A DNA stretch of 64,000 bases from Henningerozyma blattae CBS 6284 (GCF_000315915.1 NC_020186.1:1674001-1738000), one strand, 5' to 3'. Shown: positions 1 through 10,179, numbered from the stretch's first letter. Notes: generated by a model not told the origin, from the letters alone. Numbers and translations: made by a program.

Positions 1-612
1 TCCTCCCCTCCCCCATCACTTTCAAGGTTATCGTAATGGGAACGTCATCAGTATTTAGGCTGACAAGATGTATAGTATTCAAAAAAAGATGTCAATTTTT
101 TGACTTAAACGAAATCCGATTGTGTTTGAAATTCAAACAATCTGCCACTTCCCCCACTTTTTGAACACCTTCTACCCAAATTTGTCAAGATATTTTTATT
201 TTTGAAACACCAACAAATTCTTTAAAACAGCTTCAACTACTCTCTCGATCACTACGTACCATGTTTACCGTCTTATTTTTTTTACTGTCACTTGACAAGT
301 TTCTATGGCAACCAATGCCAGATGAGTCTTAATCTCCCAAAAGTCCGATAGATTCCGAGACAGTCTATTTTTATATGAAATCTTCCCCAGAATTCCTATA
401 CTTAAGCAATGCCGAGACGTCTTGAAACATCAGTTCACCCTTTATTGTTTGTTTAGTAATCAGAAAAAACAACAAAGAAACAAACAAAAGACGAATGACA
501 AACAAAGAAACAAAGGACAAAGAAACAAAGGACAACAATAAAAGACTATACATTTGCGAACAACTTTAATGGCTAATACAGATATACACTATTAAGTTAT
601 CAAAAAAAAATA
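1..612. other. AT-rich intergenic sequence, no gene seen
   Basis: No convincing coding region, tRNA or repeat is visible. The only open frame is a low-complexity minus-strand stretch of Leu, Phe and Ser produced by AAACAAAG-like repeats near 470-540. The right part is presumably the promoter and 5' leader of the gene starting at 613. The left edge of the window may cut a neighbouring gene or its flank. Confidence 0.5.
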
Positions 613-1431
613 ATGTTTGGAATAAAACAGGACCCTACCCATCGCTCTACTCAAGGGATTGGTCTATCGAAACCTACTTTTTCAGGTTGGTTTGTAGGTT
701 TAAACCCTCGTATGAATCAATTATTTAGAACTCAACTGTTATATCTAAAAAGAAGAAATAAAGTACCTCTTTTCTTAACTTCTACCCCTTACTTGGAATC
801 TTATTATTCTTCCACTGCTCAATCTGCAGCAAGAGTATCTGCCAAGAATTTGATTTCACACCCAACTGGTTTTAATGGAAAGATACTATCTACTCCAGTC
901 TTAGGTTTTAAACAAGACGAAAATTCCAGAGATGTACCATTATGTATAAGAGTTTCACATTTAAATCTTTTAGAAAATTTTTTTTGTATCATTTTAATGA
1001 TATCATTAAGTATATTAAAAAAATTACCAATATGGAAACCAATTATTTGGGTTATTTATTTAATGAAAACGATATTGATTCTTATTGAATTAAGTTTATA
1101 TTTACAACAGTATTTTAATCCTACAAGTTTAAACACTCAAGTTCAAGATATAAATTTACAAAACGACAAGGAACAAGTAGTTTCAAATAACAAAGACCCT
1201 AATGATTTATCGAAAACAATCGTTTTATTATCATTTTGTATTGTAGGTAAATTTATTATACCATATTTATTTGCAAGTTTGAGAAGTGTTTCCACCTCTC
1301 GAATTATTATTCTAGATTTACTTTTCCCTATCCCTTACAGTTTGATTACATTATATTTTTCTAATACATTAATTCATTTAACTTTTTCTCAAGAAAAGTT
1401 GAAAGAAATTGATGACAAAAAACTTGATTAA
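613..1431 (+). CDS. Unrecognised membrane protein, 272 aa
   Basis: I do not recognise this protein. It begins at the first in-frame ATG after an A-rich leader, and the composition is balanced, which supports a real gene. The first 115 residues are polar, basic and Ser/Thr-rich, with a GLNPRMNQLFRTQ stretch. Two hydrophobic blocks follow: about residues 118-170, probably two membrane passes separated by a Lys-Lys-Leu-Pro loop, and about 200-260, again one or two passes. Between them is a polar Asn/Gln/Lys linker. The N-terminus lacks a signal peptide. The layout resembles small organelle membrane proteins such as peroxisomal or mitochondrial ones, but no motif fixes a family. It sits 1.9 kb from the 3' end of PHO2. 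Confidence 0.6.
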   Translation: MFGIKQDPTHRSTQGIGLSKPTFSGWFVGLNPRMNQLFRTQLLYLKRRNKVPLFLTSTPYLESYYSSTAQSAARVSAKNLISHPTGFNGKILSTPVLGFKQDENSRDVPLCIRVSHLNLLENFFCIILMISLSILKKLPIWKPIIWVIYLMKTILILIELSLYLQQYFNPTSLNTQVQDINLQNDKEQVVSNNKDPNDLSKTIVLLSFCIVGKFIIPYLFASLRSVSTSRIIILDLLFPIPYSLITLYFSNTLIHLTFSQEKLKEIDDKKLD

Positions 1432-2344
1432 CAAATTAAACTATTTTTTCAATTGAAAAGAACTTCCAACTAATAAAACAAACTTTTACAATTTAAGCAG
1501 TACCTAAGTTTTTGACACGTAATCTATAGCAAGATTTTATAGTGTTTTATTTATTATCAATATTCTCATTTACTAAACGTCTATACATTAGCTCAAATGG
1601 ATATATCAGATTGTATTCGATATTATCGTACAGCTTTACTATAACATATATATTCATTGATTCCTTCTCCATTGTTATAAGGCAAGTCGGAATTACAATT
1701 CCGTTTTCAGTTTTCCCTATTTTTGACTCATTTTTTTTTTCAACTTTACTTACACACTTTAAAAGAAAAAGCCAAATTTCCAGAATAGGGGAAAATAAAT
1801 TGAAAATACTATTTTCAGCTCTGTTTATCCCCTTTTAATCATTATTAGAGCCGATATTCTAATTTGGTGTCAAAAGTTTCTTTTTCCAGACGCTACAGTC
1901 CTGTTTAGTTTAATAATCACAGTTTTAGGAAATAGGCAAACATTTGCCGCGGAGTTCACCTTCTCGAGTGACGTGGTTTATCCTAAAAAGGAAAGTATGA
2001 TATATGAAAAATATTAAAATATTAAAATAAACTAGTACAAACATACATATATGCATATATTTATATATATTTCTTAGTGAATAGTTTTATTCAGCATGAA
2101 AGTATTCAAAGCTCTTTTGTTATTTCCCATTCTCTTTGTGTTCTTTAATGTCTGTTGAAATAAATCAATTAATTAAAATTAACAAATTGATTTAATTACA
2201 ATTATTTTAAAGCTATTAAACCAATATAGTTGGGTTTCAACTTACTCGTAATGCTATAAATATTTCATGGTGGTTAATTAGGTTACTGCTTGTAGAAATA
2301 CAATCGCACTAAACCAGATCAAGTTTTTCATATCCATTTCCAGT

Positions 2345-2525
2345 TTAAGTAACTACTCATAGGAAACAGCTCCAAACAAGTGGTATGCATGGTTTAGGCT
2401 TCTACCTGGGTTCGGTTCTTATATTATTCCAGTATAGGATTTTCCAACAAATTTGCTCTTGCCTTCCTATGCATGTGATCTTACTTGAAGGTACATAAGG
2501 TGCCACTTGGTTTTATATGACACAA
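2345..2525 (+). ncRNA. Candidate H/ACA-like small RNA (weak)
   Basis: An ANANNA-type hinge (ATAGGA, 2434-2439) is followed by a hairpin. Its upper stem pairs CCTTC with GAAGG and its short lower stem pairs CCAA with TTGG. An ACA triplet lies 13 nt downstream at 2520-2522. This is the spacing expected for the 3' half of a box H/ACA snoRNA. The upstream half folds less convincingly. The sequence has lower AT content than its surroundings. No named snoRNA is recognised and the fold was done by eye, so chance is a real possibility. Confidence 0.2.
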
Positions 2526-2842
2526 TATAGTTAAATAGAAAATATATATATAAAAAAACAAAAATAATTCAGCAAAAAGATAAAATAAAGATATTGATTA
2601 AAATTACGTTGATAGAAAATTGAATAGTTGTCTTGATGTGGTTGTAATGAATATATAGAATACTTTTTTTATTTAAGGATATTTTTTAAGAAGATGAAAT
2701 TAAATGAGACGTGGAGACGATAATGATCTAAATTTTTTTGAACTTTTTTTAATTTTAATTTTTTTTTTCATCTTTTAGTAAGATAAAATTTATAAAATCT
2801 AAAATGTATGTATATAATAATAGGAATAGATGAGGTGATGTG

Positions 2843-2872
2843 GTGTGTGTGTGTGTGTGTGTGTGTGCGTGT
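2843..2872. repeat. GT dinucleotide microsatellite
   Basis: A run of about 14 GT units with one C interruption near its right end. Its reading frames give spurious Thr-His or Val-Cys polymers. Confidence 0.95.
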
Positions 2873-3015
2873 GCACGAATGTGATATGAGGAGAAGTAGT
2901 GAGCCGAAACGATAAGAAGCAATGAGATGTGATAAAGTAGGGTGATAAGGTATCATAAAGCGAGACAATGAACCATGTCAAAGAAAGGCAATAAGGTATG
3001 AAAATAACAAACAAT

Positions 3016-3174
3016 TATAGGTAGGTAGGTAGGTAGGTAGGTAGGTAGGTAGGTAGGTAGGTAGGTAGGTAGGTAGGTAGGTAGGTAGGTAGGTAGGTAG
3101 GTAGGTAGGTAGGTAGGTAGGTAGGTAGGTAGGTAGGTAGGTAGGTAGGTAGGTAGGTAGGTAAGTAGGTAGGT
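3016..3174. repeat. TAGG tetranucleotide microsatellite, about 40 units
   Basis: An almost uninterrupted array of the 4-bp unit TAGG over roughly 159 bp, with one A-for-G change near 3163. It lies about 160 bp beyond the PHO2 stop codon. Because 4 is not a multiple of 3, the minus strand encodes an artefactual Tyr-Leu-Pro-Thr polymer that should not be annotated. Confidence 0.97.
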
Positions 3175-3334
3175 TATGGAAGATGACTAGGAATGAAAAA
3201 GTAAAAAAAAAAAAGTAGAGTAGAATACAAAAAAAAAGATGAAGAATATGATACAATGTGGTAGTGAAAACTGACCGTTTTGAGTTACAAAACGGGACAA
3301 GTTAAGGTGAGACGGAAGTTTCGTAGTTGTAAGG

Positions 3335-5272
3335 TCATAGCCATTTGGAAGTATCATTCAATTCAGTGTTTGATTGGAAAAAATCCGGAGTGTTGGGTAT
3401 ATGCAGATCATGGATTGATTGAACGTTATTTAACGACAGGCTTGCGTTTGCATTATAAAGATTATTTTGCTGATGCGTTTGGTTTTGAATTTGAGTTTGC
3501 ATTTGGTTTTGCATTTGCATTTGATGTTGGAATTGAGGTTGTGTTTGCATCTGGTTGAAATTATTATTATTTGAAGTGGAATGGTTATGTATTTGCATCT
3601 GTAGGTGGTTTGAAGGGGTTGTATGTGAAGAAGAGTTTGTTGTTGTGTGATAATTATTTATTGGAGATTGGTTTGAAGTGCTTTGAATTGAAGCATGTAA
3701 AGAAGAATTTTGATTTGAATTCTGATTTGAATTTTGAGCTGAAGTTTTAGTTGTTGATTCATAATGATTGGAAGATTGTGGAGTTAAACCTGTTGAGTTT
3801 TGATTAAAATCGAAAAACCCTTGATGCATATCTAAGAAATTATTTGCAGTTGCCGTGGAGTTTGTATTTGTATTGTTGTTGTTATTATTGGTGGAAGAAT
3901 GATTTGTAGACTCCTGTAAATTCAAACTGTTATCCTTTATATTAGTTGTATAATTATTTGTAGTTGCCGAAGTGTTATGTTTTAGAACCAACGAATTCAT
4001 ATACGTTAATGAAGATTGTAAACCTTTCAAGACATGAGGGATGTTTGTACCATTCAAATGAGCTTCACTGACTTGTTTATCCTCTGAAAAATCATCACAG
4101 ATGGACCATTGGTTTGCCGTTAGATCATTGGAGTTGCTTAGGAAATATACTGCAAAATTTGGTGATTTGGAAAGATTGAGTTTCAATTCACCAAATTTAA
4201 TTGGCTCATTTTCGGTGTTGTTATTGCTGTTCGAATTAGAAGAGGCAGACGAAGATGAAGTAGAAGATGATTCTGATATTAAAGAAGAATTTATTATGGA
4301 AGAGATTGGGAAGAATACTCGGAATAAGATTTTTGTGTTGTTTGCCATTGCAGAGAAGAAATAATTAATCTCTAAATTTTTATTTGATATTAACACCATC
4401 AAATCTGTGGTGTTTGACATTAAATTATTGATTGAGAAAGGAGATAAGTTGGATAAGTTTCTAATGGTTGGTAAATTATCGTTTGTGAGAGCCCCGCTTT
4501 TCATTCTGTTCCAAGTACCGACGGTTATGGAACAAACGTCTATGAAATAATAACTCTTATTACAAGAAGGTTGTATTCTATCGAAATACGTCAAAATGTT
4601 TTGTTGTATTATAGGTGGGGAAGTCGCTGTAGTGGGAGCGCCTGACGCTGAAGCGGTATTGGGAGTAACAGAGGCAACTGTACCGGACTGATGGATGTTG
4701 GAAATACCAATACTTTGTTCTGATTTTCTAACTTTAGCTCTTCTATTTTGAAACCAAATTCGAACGTTCTTCTCTGGCAAACCCGTCGATTCAGACAACA
4801 TCTTTCTCCGTTTGGAGTTTGGGTTTGGGTTGAGTTTAAACTCTTGTTTCAACAGGTCCAATGCCTCCCCCGTGGCCCTTGTTCTCTTTTGTCTGTGTGT
4901 GTTTGTATTTACAGATTGGTCCTGCGACGAAGAAGCACCAGGATTTGAAGTGGTGGAGGGTCCACCACCACCACTTACTTGAGTTGTAGAAGTTGGCGTA
5001 TTATTCTGATCTTGTATGGGTCGCTGCTGGTGCTGTTGCGATGTATTCTGAATCGAGTTTTGAGATTCATGCTGCTGCTGTTGTTCATGTATATTCGGTT
5101 GTTGTGTTTCGTGGAGGGATGTGTGAGAATCTTGGATGTTTGTTGTATCCAGCAAGTTGAAGTCTGAACCGAATATCCCATCGAAGTTCGGTTCTCCAGT
5201 AAAACTGCTTCCTGACATGAGTGATATTTGATTTTCTTGATGATTATATGTGTCGAGGTCATCTGTTTTCAT
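3335..5272 (-). CDS. PHO2: Homeodomain transcription factor Pho2
   Basis: Pho2 is a nuclear homeodomain protein that binds DNA together with partners such as Pho4, Bas1 and Swi5 to activate phosphate, purine and histidine genes. The 645-residue protein has a clear homeodomain at about residues 127-184, with QKRTRA at its N-terminal arm and the recognition-helix core VRIWFQNRRAK around 170-180. A second conserved block around residues 225-320 includes FFDRI-like, CSITVGTWNRMKSGAL and INYFFSAMANNTKILFR, all typical of yeast Pho2. The C-terminal half is rich in Asn, Gln, Ser and Thr, ending in a conserved PNTPDFF segment. It is somewhat longer than S. cerevisiae Pho2 because of these low-complexity tracts. 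It is transcribed divergently from the sorting nexin gene across a 1.3-kb promoter. Confidence 0.95.
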   Translation of the reverse strand: MKTDDLDTYNHQENQISLMSGSSFTGEPNFDGIFGSDFNLLDTTNIQDSHTSLHETQQPNIHEQQQQHESQNSIQNTSQQHQQRPIQDQNNTPTSTTQVSGGGGPSTTSNPGASSSQDQSVNTNTHRQKRTRATGEALDLLKQEFKLNPNPNSKRRKMLSESTGLPEKNVRIWFQNRRAKVRKSEQSIGISNIHQSGTVASVTPNTASASGAPTTATSPPIIQQNILTYFDRIQPSCNKSYYFIDVCSITVGTWNRMKSGALTNDNLPTIRNLSNLSPFSINNLMSNTTDLMVLISNKNLEINYFFSAMANNTKILFRVFFPISSIINSSLISESSSTSSSSASSNSNSNNNTENEPIKFGELKLNLSKSPNFAVYFLSNSNDLTANQWSICDDFSEDKQVSEAHLNGTNIPHVLKGLQSSLTYMNSLVLKHNTSATTNNYTTNIKDNSLNLQESTNHSSTNNNNNNTNTNSTATANNFLDMHQGFFDFNQNSTGLTPQSSNHYESTTKTSAQNSNQNSNQNSSLHASIQSTSNQSPINNYHTTTNSSSHTTPSNHLQMQIHNHSTSNNNNFNQMQTQPQFQHQMQMQNQMQTQIQNQTHQQNNLYNANASLSLNNVQSIHDLHIPNTPDFFQSNTELNDTSKWL

Positions 5273-5637
5273 TTTTTTTTAAATAAATTATATAAATTAT
5301 AAGATTGTTGAAATATATCATTTGAAATATCATATGGTCTTCTGTTCTTGTTTCGTGCACCGATAAAGAAAACACAATCGCGAGCTGAGGAAGAGAAGAG
5401 CAAAGCAAAGTAAAGTACAGCAAAGAAAAAAAAGAAAAGTAAGCAGAGAGACACAATGCGCGGTAAACGGGGCGTAGGTTTCGGTTTTCGTTTTTTTTTT
5501 TTTTTTTTTGGGTTCTACGTGGGGTGCGGCGATGCGATTTGGCTGGCCAGCGGGTTTGGAAATTTGGAAATTTGGAAATCTGATTGGAAAGTTTTGGTCG
5601 CGGGTTCGAATTTTGGCGGCGGTGGCTGGAGGGGTGC

Positions 5638-5644
5638 TTACCCG
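5638..5644 (+). promoter_or_regulatory. Reb1-type site TTACCCG
   Basis: A perfect match to the core TTACCCG recognised by the general regulatory factor Reb1. It lies at the left edge of the CGGACA block, about 370 bp upstream of the PHO2 start. Reb1 sites often sit in nucleosome-free promoter regions; use here is inferred from the motif only. Confidence 0.4.
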
Positions 5645-5828
5645 GACACTTGCCATGGTAACTTCGGACAGGAGAGATGAGCATCGGACACCCGGACGTT
5701 CGGACACTGCCATGGTTATCTCGGACAAGGGCCCGGACAGCCGGACAGCCGGACAGCCGGACACCATGGAATGCTTTTCTACCCCCCGGACACTCTACCG
5801 TCGGACAAGACCTTGGCCGTTCCGGACA
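5643..5828 (+). promoter_or_regulatory. Array of 12 same-orientation CGGACA motifs
   Basis: CGGACA begins at 5643, 5665, 5685, 5701, 5722, 5734, 5742, 5750, 5758, 5787, 5802 and 5823, plus one CGGACG at 5693. All are on the plus strand. Four consecutive copies (5734-5763) repeat with an exact 8-bp period (GCCGGACA). Two copies are preceded by a shared GCCATGGT segment. The block is GC-rich in an AT-rich genome and lies between divergent promoters. CGG triplets are the half-sites of Zn2Cys6 regulators, so a binding array is a reasonable reading, but a decayed minisatellite fits equally well. Confidence 0.5.
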
Positions 5829-5940
5829 CTGAGCCTTTTTTTTTATCGTCTCGCGTCTCGAATTTCTTTCTTACATGATTATCCTTATTATATTCTTTCA
5901 ATATTGGGCCATTATGCCATTATGATTTATTATTGTTAGC

Positions 5941-6003
5941 ATATATATATATATATATATATGATATGATATGATATGATATGATATGATATGATATGAT
6001 ATG
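5941..6003. repeat. AT and ATATG microsatellite
   Basis: An AT dinucleotide run passes directly into about eight units of the pentamer ATATG. Confidence 0.95.
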
Positions 6004-6347
6004 TCCGCTGCTTATAGAAATATATATTTCGACACACACATAAAAAAAAAATTTGTGTGTTGTAGATTATATACGCTCTAAAGTTAAATACACTTTTACA
6101 TTTTTTTTTTTCTAAATTAATTAGTTTTCATTATTATATAATACAATACATAATAATCCATTGCATACTGCTTATCTTGTTCGTGTTTTCTCCGATATAA
6201 ACATTACGACATATTTAAAATCGTCATTCCACTCAATATTCTCCCATCATACACTATCCAGCCACTACATCTTGAATATTATCATAACACAAATAATACT
6301 TGTCATTAACATTCCCTTTAATTAGAATACGATTCTCGGCGGGAAGC

Positions 6348-6353
6348 CACGTG
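6348..6353. promoter_or_regulatory. CACGTG E-box
   Basis: A palindromic CACGTG in context GCCACGTGACAC lies about 200 bp upstream of the sorting-nexin start. It is a consensus core for bHLH factors such as Pho4 or Cbf1. Assignment to a factor is not possible from sequence alone. Confidence 0.35.
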
Positions 6354-6553
6354 ACACACTTTCCTAAAAAAACATTTCAAAACTGAAACGAAGATGAGAT
6401 TAAAGAAATCCCCCTTATATATGTATACATAGATTAAAACAAACAAACAACAACCATACTCGTACGAGCATCTTCACAACAGAGAGAGAGCGAGAGAGAG
6501 AATTAGCATCCTCACAAATATAGCATATTCGTTTAGCAAACCTTTAGATCAAG

Positions 6554-8560
6554 ATGGACTCAAAGATTACTAAGGAGGAAAATCCATCTATAGAAGATTT
6601 AAAAATTGATGATTCTTCTTCGAAAGAGAATCTATTAAAAGGTGATGACAACTCATCAAATGACAATCCATCATTAGTTCATACTGAATTATTGCAACAA
6701 GATAATCCATTTTTAGGGGCTGATTCTGATAATTTCTTACAAGATACCCAAACCATTCATCCCAAGAGAATCGTCCCACAAAATCCAAATGATATATACA
6801 ATAGCAACAAAAATAGATCCAAAATAACGAGCGAAGCAACAAACGAAGATGACATTTTGGCAATTAACCATACTACCACATCAAAAACTCAAAATAAAAA
6901 AAAAATAATAATACCAGAGGCAAATAAAGTTTCAGAAGGTCAAGGAAGATCCTTCATTGCTTATTCCATTAGGTATGGGGATCAAGTTGTTCGTAGAAGA
7001 TATAGTAATTTTGAAAGTTTAAGATATCTTCTATTAAGACTTTTCCCCATGAATTTGATTCCTCCAATACCAGAAAAGCAATCCATAAAGAGTTATGGTA
7101 AAGCTTTAACAGGTTCCAAGGCCAAATATATCTTACCACCAGAACAAATACCACAACAAATTACATCAGATTTGACCTTTTCCATCATTAATGGTAAAGT
7201 TAGTTCTAATGATGAAAAATTAATACGACATAGAATCACCATGTTAACAATTTTTTTGAATAAATTAATTCAAGATGATGAAATTTCTCAAACCACTTTA
7301 ATCTATGATTTTCTGGATCCAATCAATCCAAATTGGAATGATTTCATAAATAGTTCTCCAACTTTTACATCATTACCTAAGAACATCTTACAATGTAATC
7401 CAATAGATCCCACAAATACAACAAGAATCCATATTTCATTACCAACACCAACTCTTTCTCATTCTTCATCAACAAGTTCTCATCTTTTGAGAGGAAATAA
7501 GGAAACTAATTCCAAGAAACTTCAAGAAAGTTCACAAGCTCAAGTACAGGGTATAACACCACCAAATAATATATCATCATCCAAAAATGATTCAGATACA
7601 AATACAAATATAACCACTACAACTTCCACAACTGATGATGATGAGAAATTGGGGAATTCCAATTTTAATAGAATTGAACAAGATTATAAACAATATGAAT
7701 ATTATTTGAAAAATGGATTATATAAATATAATCGTCATTTAACTAAAATGTTATATGATAAAAAAAATGATTATAAAGAATTGAGTCAAATCTTGGGAGA
7801 TTTCGCTAATAATCAAAGCATTAATGCAGTACTGGCTGAAGATTTGGGTTTACTCAGTAGAATCTTTGAAGATAATTCAATCCAATTAGATTCCCTAGTG
7901 ACAATGCTTTATTATAATATTAATGAACCATTAAATGAAACTGTTCAAATGGCCACTTCTGCAAGAGAATTAATTAAATATAGAAAATTGAAAAGTTTAC
8001 AAAGAGATATGGTTATCAAATCTTTAAAACATAAAGAATCCCAATTAAATAAATGCATGAAACAATTGAAAGAAGAACAAAAGATTGATGAAGATATTAA
8101 AAAAGTCATTTCAAATAATAATAATGATAATAATAATAATAATAATAATGATAATAATAATGATACAATAATTTCAAATGACACTACAATATCAACATCA
8201 CATAAATCAATTCCATTAGAAAATCCTGATCCAATTTCCAAGACTTATAGTAATAAATTTTTCAATTCAATTAATAAATTAGCCAATAAAGTGAAGGAAA
8301 GTATTAATTATCAAGATATTGATTTGGAAACACAAATTAAAAACTTAAATAACGATATAAATAATTTAATGGAAATGAAGGAAATTTGTGATCATGATCT
8401 AAAAATCATTAATGAAACTATTGAAAAAAATCAATTGAAAAAATTTTCTATGGAAAGAGAAAATGAAATTAATATTATTTTGAAAAATTATTGTAAATAT
8501 ATGAAAGAATATTCTCAAAAAAATTTAGAATATTGGAAAGATTGGAAAGAAAAGGAGTAA
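6554..8560 (+). CDS. SNX41: PX-BAR sorting nexin, Snx41/Atg20 type
   Basis: Snx41 and Atg20 are PX-domain sorting nexins that pair with Snx4 on endosomes and recycle cargo such as the SNARE Snc1; Atg20 also acts in selective autophagy. The 668-residue protein opens with a polar segment. A PX domain spans about residues 125-260, with RRRYSNFESLRYLL and the hallmark PPIPEKQSIKSYGKALTG. A helical BAR-like region follows from about residue 375 to the end, interrupted by an Asn/Asp run near 520-540. The wording around the PX domain resembles Snx41 more than Atg20, but ATG20 is the copy linked to PHO2 in S. cerevisiae (YDL113C versus YDL106C). The two are duplication partners, so the symbol is provisional. 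Confidence 0.8.
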   Translation: MDSKITKEENPSIEDLKIDDSSSKENLLKGDDNSSNDNPSLVHTELLQQDNPFLGADSDNFLQDTQTIHPKRIVPQNPNDIYNSNKNRSKITSEATNEDDILAINHTTTSKTQNKKKIIIPEANKVSEGQGRSFIAYSIRYGDQVVRRRYSNFESLRYLLLRLFPMNLIPPIPEKQSIKSYGKALTGSKAKYILPPEQIPQQITSDLTFSIINGKVSSNDEKLIRHRITMLTIFLNKLIQDDEISQTTLIYDFLDPINPNWNDFINSSPTFTSLPKNILQCNPIDPTNTTRIHISLPTPTLSHSSSTSSHLLRGNKETNSKKLQESSQAQVQGITPPNNISSSKNDSDTNTNITTTTSTTDDDEKLGNSNFNRIEQDYKQYEYYLKNGLYKYNRHLTKMLYDKKNDYKELSQILGDFANNQSINAVLAEDLGLLSRIFEDNSIQLDSLVTMLYYNINEPLNETVQMATSARELIKYRKLKSLQRDMVIKSLKHKESQLNKCMKQLKEEQKIDEDIKKVISNNNNDNNNNNNNDNNNDTIISNDTTISTSHKSIPLENPDPISKTYSNKFFNSINKLANKVKESINYQDIDLETQIKNLNNDINNLMEMKEICDHDLKIINETIEKNQLKKFSMERENEINIILKNYCKYMKEYSQKNLEYWKDWKEKE

Positions 8561-8823
8561 TAAACCAGAGGAGAGAGCAAGGAAGTACAATTGTCCAAAT
8601 ATACATACAAGAAACTTCAATTTCTAATTAAATATCGGGATATTTATATATATATATATATATCAATGTTCTTAAACCATCTATACAATTCGTTAATGAA
8701 CCACATTCAAGTTATGACTTCACAATTATGTAATCTAATTTTTTTTTTCTTTTTTTTTTAGTTAATTAATTAATGAACCACATTCAATTACGATTTTTTT
8801 TTTTTATCTAGATAACTTTCCTT

Positions 8824-9954
8824 CTAATGAACCACATTCATACCAAATTCTCTTGATTTTTGAATTAAAACGGCATCTGCCAAGACTAAAGCTGTCATAG
8901 CTTCCACAATTGGAATAGCTCTTGGAGTTACAGATGGGTCATGTCTACCTTTAGCAGCCAAGACCCCATCCTTACCATCAAATGTAGCAGTATGTTGTTC
9001 TTGTGAAATAGTGGCTGCTGATTTGAATGGAACTGAGAAATAAATGTTTTCACCATTAGAGATACCACCTTGGATCCCACCAGAATTGTTTGTGACAGTT
9101 CTTAATCTATTAGAATCCTTATCGAAAAAAAATGGATCATTATGTTTAGAACCAGGGATTTCCACACCTGCAAACCCAGATCCGATTTCAAACCCCTTGG
9201 AAGCTGGGATAGATAACATGGCATGTGCCAACATAGCTTCTAACTTATCAAAACATGGTTCACCTAACCCAGTTGGTACATTTCTCACTACACATGTAAC
9301 TACACCCCCAATAGAATCCATTTGACCTCTATATTTTTCAATTTCTTTAACCATTAATGGAGCTTTTTCAATATCTGGACATCTAATTGGACCTGTAGCA
9401 TCAACTTTATCTCTTGTTATAGTATTTAATAGGTGATGGAAATTCTTATCAAATGGATTTCTATCCATTTTAACTTCACCAATTTGACTTACAAAGGCAA
9501 CAATTTCCACATTGGAAATTTGTTGTAAGAATTTTTCAGCAATGGCACCAGCTGCGACACGACCAATTGTTTCTCTAGCAGAAGCTCTACCACCACCCGA
9601 GGAAGCCTTTAAATGATATTTTTCCATATAGGTGAAATCAGCATGAGAAGGTCTTGGATAATCATCCATTTCTGAATAATCATGTGGTCTTTGATCTTCA
9701 TTCTTTACAATCATGGAAATAGGTGTACCCAAAGTCTTTTTAAACTCTGTACCAGATTGAATCTCGACTTTATCTTTTTCATTTCTTGGTGTGGATAGTT
9801 TTGATTGACCAGGTCTTCTTCTAGTCAATTGTGGTTGAATATCAGATTCATCCAAAGTTAATCCAGGTGGTACCCCATCAACTATACAACCGACAGATTT
9901 ACAATGAGATTCACCATATGTAGTGACACGGAACAACGTACCAAAAGTAGACAT
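8824..9954 (-). CDS. ARO2: Chorismate synthase
   Basis: This enzyme catalyses the last shikimate-pathway step: 5-enolpyruvylshikimate-3-phosphate loses phosphate to give chorismate, precursor of Phe, Tyr, Trp and p-aminobenzoate. Fungal enzymes also carry an NADPH-dependent flavin reductase activity that supplies reduced FMN. The 376-residue protein has the family length. It shows the N-terminal GESHC motif (about residues 14-18), RRRPGQ near 46, [20 protein letters not shown] around 118-137 and the C-terminal [14 protein letters not shown] signature. Nothing is missing. It is tail-to-tail with the sorting nexin gene and divergent from INO80. In S. cerevisiae ARO2 and INO80 are also close neighbours (YGL148W and YGL150C), which supports the assignment. 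Confidence 0.98.
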   Translation of the reverse strand: MSTFGTLFRVTTYGESHCKSVGCIVDGVPPGLTLDESDIQPQLTRRRPGQSKLSTPRNEKDKVEIQSGTEFKKTLGTPISMIVKNEDQRPHDYSEMDDYPRPSHADFTYMEKYHLKASSGGGRASARETIGRVAAGAIAEKFLQQISNVEIVAFVSQIGEVKMDRNPFDKNFHHLLNTITRDKVDATGPIRCPDIEKAPLMVKEIEKYRGQMDSIGGVVTCVVRNVPTGLGEPCFDKLEAMLAHAMLSIPASKGFEIGSGFAGVEIPGSKHNDPFFFDKDSNRLRTVTNNSGGIQGGISNGENIYFSVPFKSAATISQEQHTATFDGKDGVLAAKGRHDPSVTPRAIPIVEAMTALVLADAVLIQKSREFGMNVVH

Positions 9955-10179
9955 CTTAGAGGGTCAAGAGTAACTTGGTTAACTGTAAACTATTTATATA
10001 TATATACTTATTCACATTTTTGACAAAAAAAAATAAAAATAAATGTGAATGTCTTGTAGCCTTTATAATTAATTATCGATGAGCTTTTTGCTTAACCAAT
10101 AATGACATATATTAATTACAGTGAAAAATGTCAGGTTTTTCCGAAGTTAAAAAGGGAAATCATGAATCATCTATTTCAG

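Larger units (their letters stand above)
1432..3334. other. Long intergenic region with microsatellites and a possible structured RNA
   Basis: This is about 1.9 kb between the unknown membrane protein and the 3' end of PHO2. It contains a GT repeat, a long TAGG tetranucleotide array and an H/ACA-like fold candidate, each listed separately. A 98-codon frame near 1542 lacks an ATG and is not accepted as a gene. Confidence 0.6.
5273..6553. other. Divergent promoter region PHO2 / sorting nexin
   Basis: This 1.3-kb spacer holds a GC-rich block with many CGGACA motifs (5638-5828), a T-tract at about 5491-5510, an AT/ATATG microsatellite (5941-6003) and a CACGTG E-box at 6348-6353. Open frames of 60-145 codons here arise from the GC-rich, stop-poor block and are not accepted as genes. 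Confidence 0.7.

Noticed and set aside
1542..1838. 98-codon hydrophobic frame
   Set aside because: It lacks an ATG start, is rich in Phe/Ser/Ile as expected from AT-rich noncoding DNA, and resembles no family.
2768..3256. ORFs encoding Thr-His and Tyr-Leu-Pro-Thr polymers
   Set aside because: These are translations of the GT and TAGG microsatellites.
5259..5939. Overlapping ORFs of 60-145 codons on both strands between PHO2 and the nexin gene
   Set aside because: They arise from the stop-poor CGGACA block, a poly-T tract and short repeats. Composition is unlike the real genes and no known motif appears.
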